This document shows, piece after piece, positions 45,087 through 53,990 of a stretch of DNA of 64,000 bases (the stretch's first letter is position 1; each line of letters starts with the position of its first letter). The stretch is taken from assembly GCF_040703035.1 (NCBI RefSeq), contig NZ_CP159996.1:468001-532000 (forward strand). The letters are read 5' to 3'. Origin of the DNA: Terribacillus aidingensis (lineage in GTDB: Bacteria; Bacillota; Bacilli; Bacillales; Amphibacillaceae). A model generated the notes under the pieces. That model saw only the letters and a program-made list of their open reading frames with translations, did no database searches and was not told where the DNA came from. Position numbers and translations under genes: made by a program.

Positions 45087-45797
45087 ATGCAAGCAACACA
45101 GGAATTGTATACATATGAAATTTTAACAAAGAATCAAACAGAAATGATTCAAAAAGCTGCCGAATGTCTTGCCCGTACATTTATTGGTGTAGATGTTGCA
45201 GGGAAATGGGTTCAGGAACCGATGGTTGGACAATTAAGTATAGCGTATGAAGATTTCTATGCTTTTACCAAGGATTATTTGGATTCAACTGTAGACCAAG
45301 GATATTGCGCAGTCGCTCTAGACACTGATAATCATGTTGTAGGTGTACTTGCCGGTGATACCAATGCACCCGAAATTATCGGAGAGGATGTATTCGAAGG
45401 TTCTTTCTATGATATGAATGTTATTCTTCACGTACTGGAAGACGTAGATAAACGCTTTATCGAAGACTATAAAAGACGTAGCGGAAAAGATATTTCCGAT
45501 GGGGATATGTTGCACCTATTTATGTTGGGCGTGATAGCTGAACAAGAGCGTCATGAAGTAATTAAGCAATTAGGAAATAGATTGATTACAAAAGCAGCGA
45601 AGCAGGGGCTGAAGGCAGTAGTGGGCGAAGCGACAAACCCTAAATCGATTCGTGTGATGGAAAAATATCACAACATGAAAAAATACCAAGATATCGAAGG
45701 TAATCATATTGTTCATATGTATAAAGACAATAGCAAACTGCAAGCCATTCCTGCGAATGTAGCTGATGGAACATACATTATTATAAGAGAACTATAA
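45087..45797 (+). CDS. GNAT-like acetyltransferase, second gene of the c-di-GMP-switched operon
   Basis: Protein of 236 aa with the GNAT fold layout: N-terminal YEILTKNQTEMIQKAAECLA, a beta strand YCAVALDTDNHVVGVLAGDT near residue 73, and MLGVIAEQERHEVIKQLGNR near 146, where the acetyl-CoA loop (Q/RxxGxG/A) is degenerate as HEVIKQLG. The C-terminal ATNPKSIRVMEKYHNMKKYQ matches the usual last helix. It could be an enzyme or a GNAT-derived ligand sensor. It sits between the STAS-like and chemoreceptor genes in one transcript. Confidence 0.7.
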   Translation: MQATQELYTYEILTKNQTEMIQKAAECLARTFIGVDVAGKWVQEPMVGQLSIAYEDFYAFTKDYLDSTVDQGYCAVALDTDNHVVGVLAGDTNAPEIIGEDVFEGSFYDMNVILHVLEDVDKRFIEDYKRRSGKDISDGDMLHLFMLGVIAEQERHEVIKQLGNRLITKAAKQGLKAVVGEATNPKSIRVMEKYHNMKKYQDIEGNHIVHMYKDNSKLQAIPANVADGTYIIIREL

Positions 45798-45841
45798 AAA
45801 TATAATTCTGATTGAAACAGAAAGTAGGAGTTTAATTTATC

Positions 45842-46966
45842 ATGGAATTTTACTTGATAGGAATAATAGTCATTCTATTGATAGCTTTAGGTTATTTTGC
45901 TTATCAATATGTTGCACTGAAACGTCGTGCACAATTTAACACTTCAGGCAGTGGCGATGAAATTATTTTAAATCGCACTGGGAATGAGCAGCAGCTTGAG
46001 AACTTCAGCCATATAGAAAAGAAACTACTATCGTTATCAAAAGATGTGAATGAAAAAGGCGTAAATCTTGCGGAAACAGGTGAATATGCTTCTGAACAAG
46101 CTGATATTGTCAGAGCAGCAATTGACGAGGTAGGCAGAGGATTAGAGAAACAATTAGTAGCCACAGAAGAAAGTGCTGCCTCCATGGAAGAAATGACACA
46201 AGCGATAGAAAATTTATCAGTTAGATCTAATCAGATTTCAGAACAATCCATTACTACGCTAGAATTAACGCAGCAAGGAAATGAGAAACTAAAAGATTCC
46301 TTGGTAAAGATGGATCAATTTAATCAAACAGTAAATACAACCTCTAATGCCATAAACAAACTTGGAGAAAAATCTTATGAAATCAGCAGTATTGTTAAGG
46401 TGATTACAGAGATCTCTGAACAAATTAATCTGCTGGCGCTGAATGCAGCGATAGAAGCTGCTCGAGCAGGCGAAAATGGTAAAGGATTTGCTGTTGTTGC
46501 AGATGAGGTAAGAAAATTAGCGGAACAAACTCGCCAATCTACTTCAGAAGTATCACATATCGTGAAAAATATACAAGAAGAAACAGCTATAGTGGTTAAG
46601 TCAATGAACCAGGGGACCGAAGAATTTAAAGATACGAATGCAGACATTTTAGAGGTTGGAAATATGTTCGAAAAGATACTATCTACTACAAAAATTATTG
46701 CTGAAAACAACGAGAACTCTTCTGCAAACACAGAAGAATTATCTACTGCTTCACAACAGATCATGACAACAATCGTTGAGATTGCATCTATCTCACGAGA
46801 ATCGGTGGAGATGTTTGAGGAACTAATTGAGATTAATGATGAGGAACTTCATACGATACAAAACCTGGTTGAGAAAGCAAGAAATCTTATAAACCACAAA
46901 AACGTAGTAGGCGAACTACTAAAAGAGAATGATGATGTTAAAGCAGAGGAAGTAAAAGCGAGTTAA
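45842..46966 (+). CDS. chemoreceptor without sensor domain, third gene of the c-di-GMP-switched operon
   Basis: Methyl-accepting chemotaxis protein of 374 aa. A single N-terminal membrane helix (residues about 3-24) is followed directly by a cytoplasmic coiled coil with the conserved signalling tip [20 protein letters not shown] and [18 protein letters not shown]. There is no extracellular or HAMP domain, so any signal must come through partners or the membrane. The two small genes upstream are natural candidates for such partners. A long terminator hairpin follows at 47062. Confidence 0.9.
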   Translation: MEFYLIGIIVILLIALGYFAYQYVALKRRAQFNTSGSGDEIILNRTGNEQQLENFSHIEKKLLSLSKDVNEKGVNLAETGEYASEQADIVRAAIDEVGRGLEKQLVATEESAASMEEMTQAIENLSVRSNQISEQSITTLELTQQGNEKLKDSLVKMDQFNQTVNTTSNAINKLGEKSYEISSIVKVITEISEQINLLALNAAIEAARAGENGKGFAVVADEVRKLAEQTRQSTSEVSHIVKNIQEETAIVVKSMNQGTEEFKDTNADILEVGNMFEKILSTTKIIAENNENSSANTEELSTASQQIMTTIVEIASISRESVEMFEELIEINDEELHTIQNLVEKARNLINHKNVVGELLKENDDVKAEEVKAS

Positions 46967-47061
46967 AAATGCCAGAATAAAAGGTCAAGGTAGCAGTTTG
47001 ACAATATTCGCCTTACCGAATGAAAATATAAGGCTTCTCCATAATTTATCTAATATGGGAT

Positions 47062-47127
47062 GATCCCCTTTTAGTAAACAGATTAAAGAGAGCATTCTGA
47101 TCTGTTTATTAAGGAGGGGATCTTTTT
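47062..47127 (+). terminator. long hairpin terminator of the c-di-GMP-switched operon
   Basis: GATCCCC and AAACAGAT arms pair with ATCTGTTT and GGGGATC, followed by TTTTT. The right arm also contains an AAGGAGGGG sequence followed by a 14-codon ORF (MRKLLALVLICSYS at 47131), which is probably fortuitous. Confidence 0.85.
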
Positions 47128-47252
47128 CTTATGAGAAAATTACTTGCGCTTGTCTTAATTTGTTCTTATAGCTAACAATCCCCTTTTCTACCTAATACAT
47201 AAAATCGCAATCAGTAATTTCTATAATTATTTAGACATTAGGAGGTAAAATA

Positions 47253-48887
47253 ATGAAGGAAATTCAAAAATTATATCCTAGTATGGACGGGAATGACTTT
47301 CAAAGAGAGGAATTATTGTCCTTTTTTAAGTCGATTTTAACAAAAATAGATGAATTAAAAGATCCTAACAAACTAACGCTAGGAGAAATGCCTGAGTACA
47401 CGGAGGATTACTATAATCGCGTTATTCAAAAGGCGTCTGTTCCAAATACAGGAGTGTCGATGGAGGAAGTGGTTCAGGAGCTTCTAAAATTAGTAGAAGG
47501 GCACCGGTTCGTCAATCGAAACTATGTAGCCAATGCAGCTCCCCTTCCCAATATTGCTAGTATCCTTGGTAATCTGGTAATGGTTTTAGTTAATGGTAAT
47601 AATCTATGGGATGTGGAGGGACCAGCAGCAGCAAAAGCAGAAGTCGAAGTAGCTGCAATGCTATCCAAACTTATCGGATACGATGAAAGCATCAGCGCAG
47701 GATATACAACATGGGGAGGACAAGGGGCTGTCTTTAACTCTTTACGTCTTGCCATTGCCCGTTACGAGCCGTTCTCTAATCAAAATGGTGTACCGCAAAA
47801 TCTCTATTGTTTCTGTTCAGAGCTATCACACTACAGTCTGCTTAAATCTGTAGAAGCAACTGGGATTGGCATAGAAAACATGATTCGAGTGAAAGTTAAT
47901 GCTGATCATTCAATCAATCTAGAAGATTTAAAAGAAAAAATGGAGCATATTATTGCAAAAGGCGGTGTTCCGCTTTATGTCCTTGCCACAATGGGAACTA
48001 CTGATACATTTGGGGTTGATGACATTAAGGGGATTAAGCATATAGCGGTAGAAATGGAACGCACCTATGGCATAGATCCAATTTATATCCATGCAGACTC
48101 TGCTATGGGGGGCATGTATACTTTCTTTAATAATTACAGCTTTGAAAGCAATACTTTGCAATTTACAGACAACGTTATTGAGGTATTGAAATCCTATCAA
48201 CAAAAATTTAAAAATATAAATCTTGCAGATAGTATGGTCTTTGATTTCCATAAGCTTGGACAAACGCCATATATCACAAGTTTATTTTTAATCAAAAACA
48301 AAGAGTATCTTAAGAATGTTGATTTAGATGCAGTAGAAACGCCGTATGTTGGGAATCGCGGTTATGGTAGTTATCATACAGGTTACACGCTCGAATGCTC
48401 GCGAATGGGAAGTGCTTTGGCGATTTATGCATCTTTACTAGCATTTGGAATTGAAGGCTATCAAAAGCTTTTAGCCAATTATATTCATGTTAATATTGCA
48501 TTTAGAGAGACACTAAAAAGGGAATTTCCGAATGTGGCAATCACGAATGAGGTTTCTCCTATTACAACATTCCGTTTTTATCCTGAGAAGAATAAATGGA
48601 ATGGTGAATTGAATGGACTGTTAACTATAGAAGAAATGACGGAAATTAATCAATTTAATGACGGGTTTGCAGAGATGATTGGAGCCGAACGAGATACCGT
48701 CTACTTTGGATTTACAAAAAAGCAGCGTCTCGTGGAAGCAGCAAACTCAAACAATCGAATATCCATATATGCGCATAAATTTTTTGCAATCTCGCCATAC
48801 TCGACAATAGAAGAAGTCGACCGTTATGTTGGATTCTTAAAAGAACACTTAGACTTATTTATGAAGACGACAGTAGTACAAGTATAA
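47253..48887 (+). CDS. group II PLP-dependent amino acid decarboxylase
   Basis: Decarboxylase of 544 aa with the fold of glutamate/tyrosine/2,4-diaminobutyrate decarboxylases. Visible are GYTTWGGQGAVFNSLRLAIA near residue 150, the PLP-contact HADSAMGG (D282), and the Schiff-base lysine K334 in MVFDFHKLGQTPY. An N-terminal extension and a C-terminal small domain complete it. The substrate cannot be told from sequence; the family makes amines such as tyramine or diaminopropane. The RBS is TTAGGAGGT. It stands alone, with no amino-acid antiporter nearby. Confidence 0.85.
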   Translation: MKEIQKLYPSMDGNDFQREELLSFFKSILTKIDELKDPNKLTLGEMPEYTEDYYNRVIQKASVPNTGVSMEEVVQELLKLVEGHRFVNRNYVANAAPLPNIASILGNLVMVLVNGNNLWDVEGPAAAKAEVEVAAMLSKLIGYDESISAGYTTWGGQGAVFNSLRLAIARYEPFSNQNGVPQNLYCFCSELSHYSLLKSVEATGIGIENMIRVKVNADHSINLEDLKEKMEHIIAKGGVPLYVLATMGTTDTFGVDDIKGIKHIAVEMERTYGIDPIYIHADSAMGGMYTFFNNYSFESNTLQFTDNVIEVLKSYQQKFKNINLADSMVFDFHKLGQTPYITSLFLIKNKEYLKNVDLDAVETPYVGNRGYGSYHTGYTLECSRMGSALAIYASLLAFGIEGYQKLLANYIHVNIAFRETLKREFPNVAITNEVSPITTFRFYPEKNKWNGELNGLLTIEEMTEINQFNDGFAEMIGAERDTVYFGFTKKQRLVEAANSNNRISIYAHKFFAISPYSTIEEVDRYVGFLKEHLDLFMKTTVVQV

Positions 48888-49238
48888 TTGTAAGATTCTG
48901 TTCCACTCTCTAACCATTTCTCCTGGTTTATAGGAGAGGGGATCTTTATATTAGGACGTACTATGAAGTAGCTGACAAGTCAGAAGAAACAGCTGGCAGC
49001 AGTCCTTACCTTACGTAATATCATTTCTCAAAAAAACATCAAACCTTGACACACTAGGTTTGATGTTTTTTTATCGGAATATGTTATAGATGTATTTAAA
49101 TTGTTAAATTCAATCGTCCTTATCCCAAACCAAGCTACTACTATTAATCGCATCACTTACGGTACAACATCTTCAAACAGCTCTAATAAATTCTGTATTA
49201 TATAATTTGGTTCTATTTTTTAAAAACATAGTGCAGGC
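48888..49238. other. non-coding stretch with terminators
   Basis: A weak CTCC / GGAG hairpin lies at about 48927 and a strong bidirectional terminator at 49033-49072. The rest holds no supported gene and leads into the HAD relic on the minus strand. Confidence 0.5.
49033..49072. terminator. bidirectional intrinsic terminator
   Basis: A 12-bp perfect stem AACATCAAACCT / AGGTTTGATGTT with a 9-nt loop and A/T flanks. Confidence 0.9.
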
Positions 49239-49412
49239 AGATATACCAGTCAAGACAAGGCAGGTAGGTATGTTATAGCTTTTGCCCATCAAGATATTCG
49301 TTTCTAACCGGTCGCTAATGATTAAGCATTTTTCCTTTGAAACATTTAAGTGTTCCAGGATTTTTTGAATGTAATAAGCTGATGGTTTACCGATCACATT
49401 ATCAACTGTATT
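49239..49412 (-). pseudogene. HAD phosphatase relic (NagD/AraL type C-terminus)
   Basis: Minus-strand frame NVIGKPSAYYIQKILEHLNV then CLIISDRLETNILMGKSYNI and CLVLTGIS matches the C-terminal part of NagD/AraL-type sugar phosphatases (IGKPxxxM, VGDRLxTDIxxG, TxLVLTG). The nucleophile domain is absent and no start codon fits. The fragment lies immediately after the 3' end of the hypothetical gene at 49411. Confidence 0.7.
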
Positions 49413-49905
49413 ATAGACTCTTGCACAGAACAATGACCCAATAAGGAGTGGTTTGAGCAGGGATGCTTTTCGTAGTTGGTCCATAAACAACGATTAAATC
49501 ACGGTTCGCTGGATTGCCTGTAAAAGCTTGCCCGTTCGTTAATAGAAGCGGCGTAAATTGGGATACATTCAACTTCAATTGCCCATCACTGCTCAACAGC
49601 TGATTATCGAAGAAGCTGACCTTTACATTCTGATTCTGGTTTTCCTTCACCATAACTAGCGCTGGAAACTGGGGAGGATAAATAAGAATCGCAGGTGCAT
49701 CTCCGTCATAATAGCCAGTCACGCGATCGCCTACGGATACCATTGCATGATCCACAAAGTAGGTGGTAGGTAATACAACAAAATTCACGATTGATCCTGA
49801 TTCATTTTCTAAGGTGAAGAATTTATAACAGCCATCCGCTCGGCCATTTCCCTGGAAATCACTAATCATCGTTACAGTTCCATGGAAGGAATAGAAATTG
49901 GTCAT
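49411..49905 (-). CDS. conserved hypothetical protein (beta-rich, YxxFHGTVTxI family)
   Basis: Protein of 164 aa, beta-strand-rich, without signal peptide. Stretches such as FHGTVTMISDFQ, GSIVNFVVLPTTYFVDHAMV, PAILIYPPQFPALVM and DLIVVYGPTTKSIPAQTTPY look like a family of uncharacterised Firmicutes proteins that I recall without a name or function. The frame extends to 49947, but the ATG at 49905 has GGAGGTATCT directly upstream. The last codons border the HAD relic, so the C-terminus may be altered. Confidence 0.7.
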   Translation of the reverse strand: MTNFYSFHGTVTMISDFQGNGRADGCYKFFTLENESGSIVNFVVLPTTYFVDHAMVSVGDRVTGYYDGDAPAILIYPPQFPALVMVKENQNQNVKVSFFDNQLLSSDGQLKLNVSQFTPLLLTNGQAFTGNPANRDLIVVYGPTTKSIPAQTTPYWVIVLCKSL

Positions 49906-50084
49906 ATAGATACCTCCATTGTTTTCCATGTACAATATGTAGGTCATTGCCTAATGGATTGTGCGAATGCCTAGAGGAAGATGCTAGCTTCCTTAAATTT
50001 AATAACTGTTGCATAAACTTCTTCTTCCGATTGAAAATATTTGTTATGATTAGTTATTGCATCTACTTAGGAAGGATATTTTAT

Positions 50085-51311
50085 GTGAACAGATCTGCAA
50101 CAAATACGCAAAAACGTTATTATACATTTTTATTGATTCTAGCAATTCTTTTCATTGCTGCTACATTACGTTCACCGCTCACTTCTGTCGGGCCGCTTAT
50201 ACCATTCTTCCGAGAAGAACTGGACGTATCCAACTCCATGATAGGTCTGGTGAATACATTGCCGCTGCTTGCTTTTGGTGTTTTTTCTTCGCTGGTGCCT
50301 AAAATATCAAGTAAGTTCGGTATGGAGCTAACGCTGTTAGCAGCGATGTGCATGCTGACTGTAGGTATTTTTATTCGGGCTTTGAGCGGTTTGCCGCTAT
50401 TGCTATTCGGAACCATTTTACTTGGCATGGCGATCGCTTTTGGGAATGTGCTGATGCCGGGTTTGATCAAGTCTAGTTTCCCTTATCAAATCGGGCTCAT
50501 GACCGGTATATATTCTGTTTCCATGAATATTTTCGGTGCGCTTGCTTCGGGTATTTCTGTTCCGATTGCCTCTATCCCAAGCTTTGGCTGGCGGAATGCA
50601 ATGCAAATATGGAGTGTTCTCTCCTTAATAGCAATATTTATCTTATTGCTTCGACTGCCGGCAGCACGTTCGGAGAAAAAGGTATTTGTAAAAGTAGAGA
50701 ACAAAGCCTCTCGGGGGATATTCAAATCTAAGATTGCGTGGGCCGTAACGCTATTTATGGGTTTGCAATCCTTCATACCGTATAGCTTGTTTACCTGGCT
50801 GCCGGATATATTAATGACCAAAGGATTCGATGAAAGTGAAGCAGGCTGGCTCATTGCCATTTATCAGCTAGGGCTGATTCCGACTACATTCATTGCACCT
50901 ATCATTGCTGGAAGAATGCAAAGCCAGCGGCTAATAGGCTGTATTGCAGGTTTATTATTCTTCTTTGGCTTGTTAGGGGTTACGTTCATTTCGTCTCATC
51001 TTATCATCGCACCTCTTATATTAACGGGGGTTGGAGCAGGAACTGCATTCAGCTTAGCTATGATGTTCTTTGTTCTCAGAACCAATTCCATCGCAGAATC
51101 TTCCCAGCTATCAAGTATGGCTCAATCGGTCGGCTACTTGGTTGCCAGCATGGGGCCGCTTCTTCTTGGTACAATCGCTGAAAAGACAAATGGATGGATG
51201 GTACCGCTGATTATTCTTATGATCGCGGCCTTATGCATTGCCTTTTTAGGGACGATTGCGGGTAGAAATCAAAAAATCTACTTTGGTGCACAATCTACGG
51301 GTGAAAAATAA
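50085..51311 (+). CDS. MFS transporter, CynX/NimT (YycB) family
   Basis: Major facilitator of 408 aa with 12 spans. Family features are AATLRSPLTSVGPLIPFFRE at the N-terminus, MAIAFGNVLMPGLIKSSFPY near residue 112 and PYSLFTWLPDILMTKGFDES near 225. Relatives include the cyanate transporter CynX and 2-nitroimidazole exporter NimT. An ATG-TGA occurs at the expected place, so the GTG at 50085, behind AGGAAGGA, is the start; the frame upstream is not coding. The substrate is unknown. Confidence 0.87.
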   Translation: MNRSATNTQKRYYTFLLILAILFIAATLRSPLTSVGPLIPFFREELDVSNSMIGLVNTLPLLAFGVFSSLVPKISSKFGMELTLLAAMCMLTVGIFIRALSGLPLLLFGTILLGMAIAFGNVLMPGLIKSSFPYQIGLMTGIYSVSMNIFGALASGISVPIASIPSFGWRNAMQIWSVLSLIAIFILLLRLPAARSEKKVFVKVENKASRGIFKSKIAWAVTLFMGLQSFIPYSLFTWLPDILMTKGFDESEAGWLIAIYQLGLIPTTFIAPIIAGRMQSQRLIGCIAGLLFFFGLLGVTFISSHLIIAPLILTGVGAGTAFSLAMMFFVLRTNSIAESSQLSSMAQSVGYLVASMGPLLLGTIAEKTNGWMVPLIILMIAALCIAFLGTIAGRNQKIYFGAQSTGEK

Positions 51312-51340
51312 GTCGTCATCAGGCTATTATACAAACAAAA

Positions 51341-51366
51341 AAGAAGATCACTCGGTGATCTTCTTT
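51341..51366. terminator. bidirectional intrinsic terminator
   Basis: A perfect 11-bp stem AAGAAGATCAC / GTGATCTTCTT with a TCG loop between the convergent MFS and phr genes. Confidence 0.92.
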
Positions 51367-51373
51367 TTTGTGC

Positions 51374-51514
51374 TTATTTATCTAAGATGATGGAAAAACC
51401 GCCACCACCCGGATCGTTTTTGTTACTTGCGGTAGAGCCATGGTCAGCGTATCCTGTTAACCCACTTACAATAATCGTGATAGCCAGAATCAAAGTAAAA
51501 GTTACTTTTTTCAT
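51374..51514 (-). CDS. Phr-type peptide pheromone precursor
   Basis: Short ORF of 46 aa that reads MKKVTFTLILAITIIVSGLT then GYADHGSTASNKNDPGGGGF and SIILDK. It has a basic start, a hydrophobic export signal and a polar C-terminal part, the layout of Phr pro-peptides. It lies 15 bp after the rap stop with a strong AGGAGGG ribosome site. The mature peptide would come from the C-terminal region, but which five to seven residues act is not known. The glycine-rich run is unusual for Phr. Confidence 0.8.
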   Translation of the reverse strand: MKKVTFTLILAITIIVSGLTGYADHGSTASNKNDPGGGGFSIILDK

Positions 51515-51529
51515 ATAAAGCCCTCCTTT

Positions 51530-52582
51530 TTATTGTAGAGCAAGAGCATAGTACCGATTTGCAAGTTCGTAATTCTTCTTGGATGAATAGTAGTCTGCTA
51601 ACTCTTTTGCATAATGTCTTACATTGTAATTATCGTTGATTCTTTGGAAGTAGTCTATACCTTCTTGCCATACGCTTTCAAAATTTAATCTATCTTCATA
51701 TTTCTTATGAAGCATGGCAAATTCCCAATTCATTTTCATGTTGTCTTCTTCCATGCTAGCTTGGAATCCTTCTTTATATGCTTTTATAGCCTTTGATCGT
51801 TGATTCGTCTTCCAATAGCAATCTGCTAACAAAAATAAGACTTTTAACTTTGTACGCTGTTGTTTATTATTATAGGCTTCCTCCAAATACCGAATTGCTG
51901 CAGCTGGTAAGTTTCGTCTTGCATAAAGGCCGCCTAAATTGTGATGAATGTAGGAAATCAATGCTTGTTCTTCTGTTTTTCTAGCATGTGTTAGGGCGTT
52001 ATGAAGATATTCTTCTGCTAAATCAAAATTAGAGAGCTCTATAAAATTTAACCCCTGCAGCACTTCTGAACGAGCAAGTAAAAAATGAAACGGTTGATGC
52101 GGTTTAAATAATTGAATGGCTTTTTCTGTATGTACAACTGATAGGGCAATGATCTCTAGGAAGAAATAAGCCATGGCCTTCCGAAAATGAAACTCGCCAA
52201 CATATACAGGGTCACGCAGCTTATGTAGATATTTTTCGGCTTTTTCAAAACAATCCAGTGCTTCTTGATAATGTTCTTCTTCATAAAAAATCATAGCTTC
52301 TGCTAAATGAAGGTGATAGCGGTGGGTGTCTGAGAAGTATTCATAGAGATTTTTGGCTTGTTCTAATGATGCAATACTTTTCATCAAGTCATTCTGAATG
52401 ATGTAATGTCGGCTTTCCAGCAGGAAGTACGAAAGCCTCGAATCATGATTGTATTCGTCGATGTGGTTTTGCAGTTCTTTATGGATACTGGCAGCAGCTT
52501 CTTTCTTATCCAGTCGAATGCTGACAGACCAGTTTTCCAAGCGAGCTGCAATGTCGATAAGTTCAGTACTGTTTCGACTCAT
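51530..52582 (-). CDS. Rap-family TPR response-regulator phosphatase or inhibitor
   Basis: Protein of 350 aa with a TPR array like Rap proteins (YVGEFHFRKAMAYFFLEIIA, ALISYIHHNLGGLYARRNLP, LADCYWKTNQRSKAIKAYKE). It is the same length as the orphan Rap at 14044 and resembles it along the whole chain, including the ending (WEFAMLHKKYEDRLNFESVW versus WAFAMLHKQFVDCDNFEAVW). The ATG follows AAGGAGCC. With the phr gene it forms a classical Rap-Phr quorum-sensing cassette. The target regulator is unknown. Confidence 0.88.
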   Translation of the reverse strand: MSRNSTELIDIAARLENWSVSIRLDKKEAAASIHKELQNHIDEYNHDSRLSYFLLESRHYIIQNDLMKSIASLEQAKNLYEYFSDTHRYHLHLAEAMIFYEEEHYQEALDCFEKAEKYLHKLRDPVYVGEFHFRKAMAYFFLEIIALSVVHTEKAIQLFKPHQPFHFLLARSEVLQGLNFIELSNFDLAEEYLHNALTHARKTEEQALISYIHHNLGGLYARRNLPAAAIRYLEEAYNNKQQRTKLKVLFLLADCYWKTNQRSKAIKAYKEGFQASMEEDNMKMNWEFAMLHKKYEDRLNFESVWQEGIDYFQRINDNYNVRHYAKELADYYSSKKNYELANRYYALALQ

Positions 52583-52899
52583 AGTGCAGGGCTCCTTAAA
52601 TTAATATAATTCCATTTTACCAACTATTGTCGGGTTGTGTGTTGGGAATTATTTACACTATTAAGGCATCTTTATGTGAAATAATATCAGTAGATTTCCT
52701 GAGATAGGACATAGGCTTCTATATAAGGTTTAACTAATAAAGATAGGAATGCAGAAGGGGAGAAATCAAAGTATATTGAGGGAATAGGGAGATATAGCTG
52801 CAAAATCGAGGAAAGGCAAGAAAAGTGTCTCAATGAATTTTGCACGCATATCTCCTTTATTTTTTCCATTTTCTATTTCTATGAATTAGCCTTTTTTCT
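52583..52899. other. intergenic region
   Basis: This holds the rap promoter region and the tail of the rhodanese transcript. I see no clear ComA box, hairpin or small ORF with a ribosome site. Confidence 0.4.
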
Positions 52900-53289
52900 T
52901 TAACATCCGCAATTATCAGCTACATTATCTTGGACCGCTGTTGTGACGGGAAAGTTCATTTCCTTCCAGGCAGCAATTCCTCCGGTTAATTCCTTCACAT
53001 TATATCCTTTCTCAAGTAGCGATTTTGCTGCTTTGGCCGCTGTATTACACCATACATCCCAGCAAAAAAGTATGATTTCTTTATCTTTTGGTATTTCATT
53101 TATACGGTTTACTATTTCTTGTTCAGGGATTACAGCAGTACCCTGGATCGTTACATTCCTTAGATGTTCTGGACCATTCCGTACATCGATTAGAAAGTAT
53201 TTTTCCGGATTGGCTTGATTTGATCTCATGTAATCCATTGGGCTTATTGTAGCTTCCAGACGTGCATTGAAATATTCTAGTGCATTCAT
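52900..53289 (-). CDS. rhodanese-domain protein
   Basis: Single-domain rhodanese of 129 aa. The CH2A-like KYFLIDVRNGPEHLRNVTIQ and the active-site loop LFCWDVWCNTAAKA (C76 the expected sulfur carrier, C81 nearby) are clear. GGIAAWKEMNFPV is the usual ending. An additional C-terminal DNCGC gives two more cysteines. The gene follows a MarR regulator by 15 bp and ends the operon, so MarR-controlled sulfur or electrophile stress handling is plausible. Confidence 0.88.
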   Translation of the reverse strand: MNALEYFNARLEATISPMDYMRSNQANPEKYFLIDVRNGPEHLRNVTIQGTAVIPEQEIVNRINEIPKDKEIILFCWDVWCNTAAKAAKSLLEKGYNVKELTGGIAAWKEMNFPVTTAVQDNVADNCGC

Positions 53290-53304
53290 TTATATACTCT
53301 CCTT

Positions 53305-53724
53305 TTATAATGACTTCCAAATTTTAATGAGATAATCTTTCAATAATTGTCTTTCCTGCTGGTTTAAAGGGTTTAAAACTTCTGATTCTATATCAGTCAG
53401 GAATTCCCAGCGCGAAGTTAAAACCTCGTTGCCTTTTTCCGTAATGAGAAGACTATAGGATCTTCTATCATTCGGATTTCTTGTCCGTTCCACGAATCCC
53501 AACCCTTCCAAGTGATCAATATGACTAACCATTGTTGTACGATCGATTTGGAGATTTTCTGAAATATCTTTTTGCGCGGTATAAGGGTTTTCCTGCACAT
53601 ATAAAAGAACACCATATTGTCTGGCATTAATGTGGAAGGGGACAAGACCTTCTGCAAATTTATTTTCCATTTGCTGCAAAACCTTCCCAAGTAAGAAGCC
53701 ATAAGATTGATTCCATTTATTCAT
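53305..53724 (-). CDS. MarR-family transcriptional regulator
   Basis: Winged-helix regulator of 139 aa: INARQYGVLLYVQENPYTAQ, the recognition helix in NLQIDRTTMVSHIDHLEGLG and the wing VERTRNPNDRRSYSLLITEK are standard MarR. There is no conserved redox cysteine. The ATG has a GGAGGTGAG site. Its own operator is likely the palindrome just upstream. It is cotranscribed with the rhodanese gene, which is its probable target together with itself. Confidence 0.92.
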   Translation of the reverse strand: MNKWNQSYGFLLGKVLQQMENKFAEGLVPFHINARQYGVLLYVQENPYTAQKDISENLQIDRTTMVSHIDHLEGLGFVERTRNPNDRRSYSLLITEKGNEVLTSRWEFLTDIESEVLNPLNQQERQLLKDYLIKIWKSL

Positions 53725-53742
53725 TGTTACTCACCTCCGATA

Positions 53743-53782
53743 ATTAATCAGTTAATTATATAATCAGTTTAACTGATTAATT
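53743..53782. promoter_or_regulatory. MarR operator pair
   Basis: AATCAGTTTAACTGATT (53762-53778) is a perfect palindrome with a single central base. A partial copy TTAATCAGTTAATTA lies just beside it at 53744. Both cover the expected promoter of the marR-rhodanese operon. Confidence 0.8.
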
Positions 53783-53918
53783 TATAAAAAGCAATTGTTA
53801 AAGAAAATGTGTATTATGCATTGCACGAGATCGATGGAAACATTGTGAAAAGTATCAAGAAATATAGAAAGCAATATTTTACCCTTTTTTCGATTTTATT
53901 TACCATTGCCTCCTGGAG

Positions 53919-53932
53919 TGAAAGCGCTATAT
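53919..53932. promoter_or_regulatory. cre-like site before melA
   Basis: TGAAAGCGCTATAT keeps the TGAAAGCGCT half of the catabolite responsive element but diverges at the end. It is 59 bp before the melA start. Confidence 0.45.
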
Positions 53933-53990
53933 TATCGACTAAAGTAATAATCTCAACATGGAATCCGTTGATTATCCAGGAGGTTGTCAA

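Noticed and set aside
47131..47175. A 14-codon ORF (MRKLLALVLICSYS) after the terminator at 47062
   Set aside because: Its apparent RBS is the right arm of the terminator hairpin and the peptide is too short to judge.
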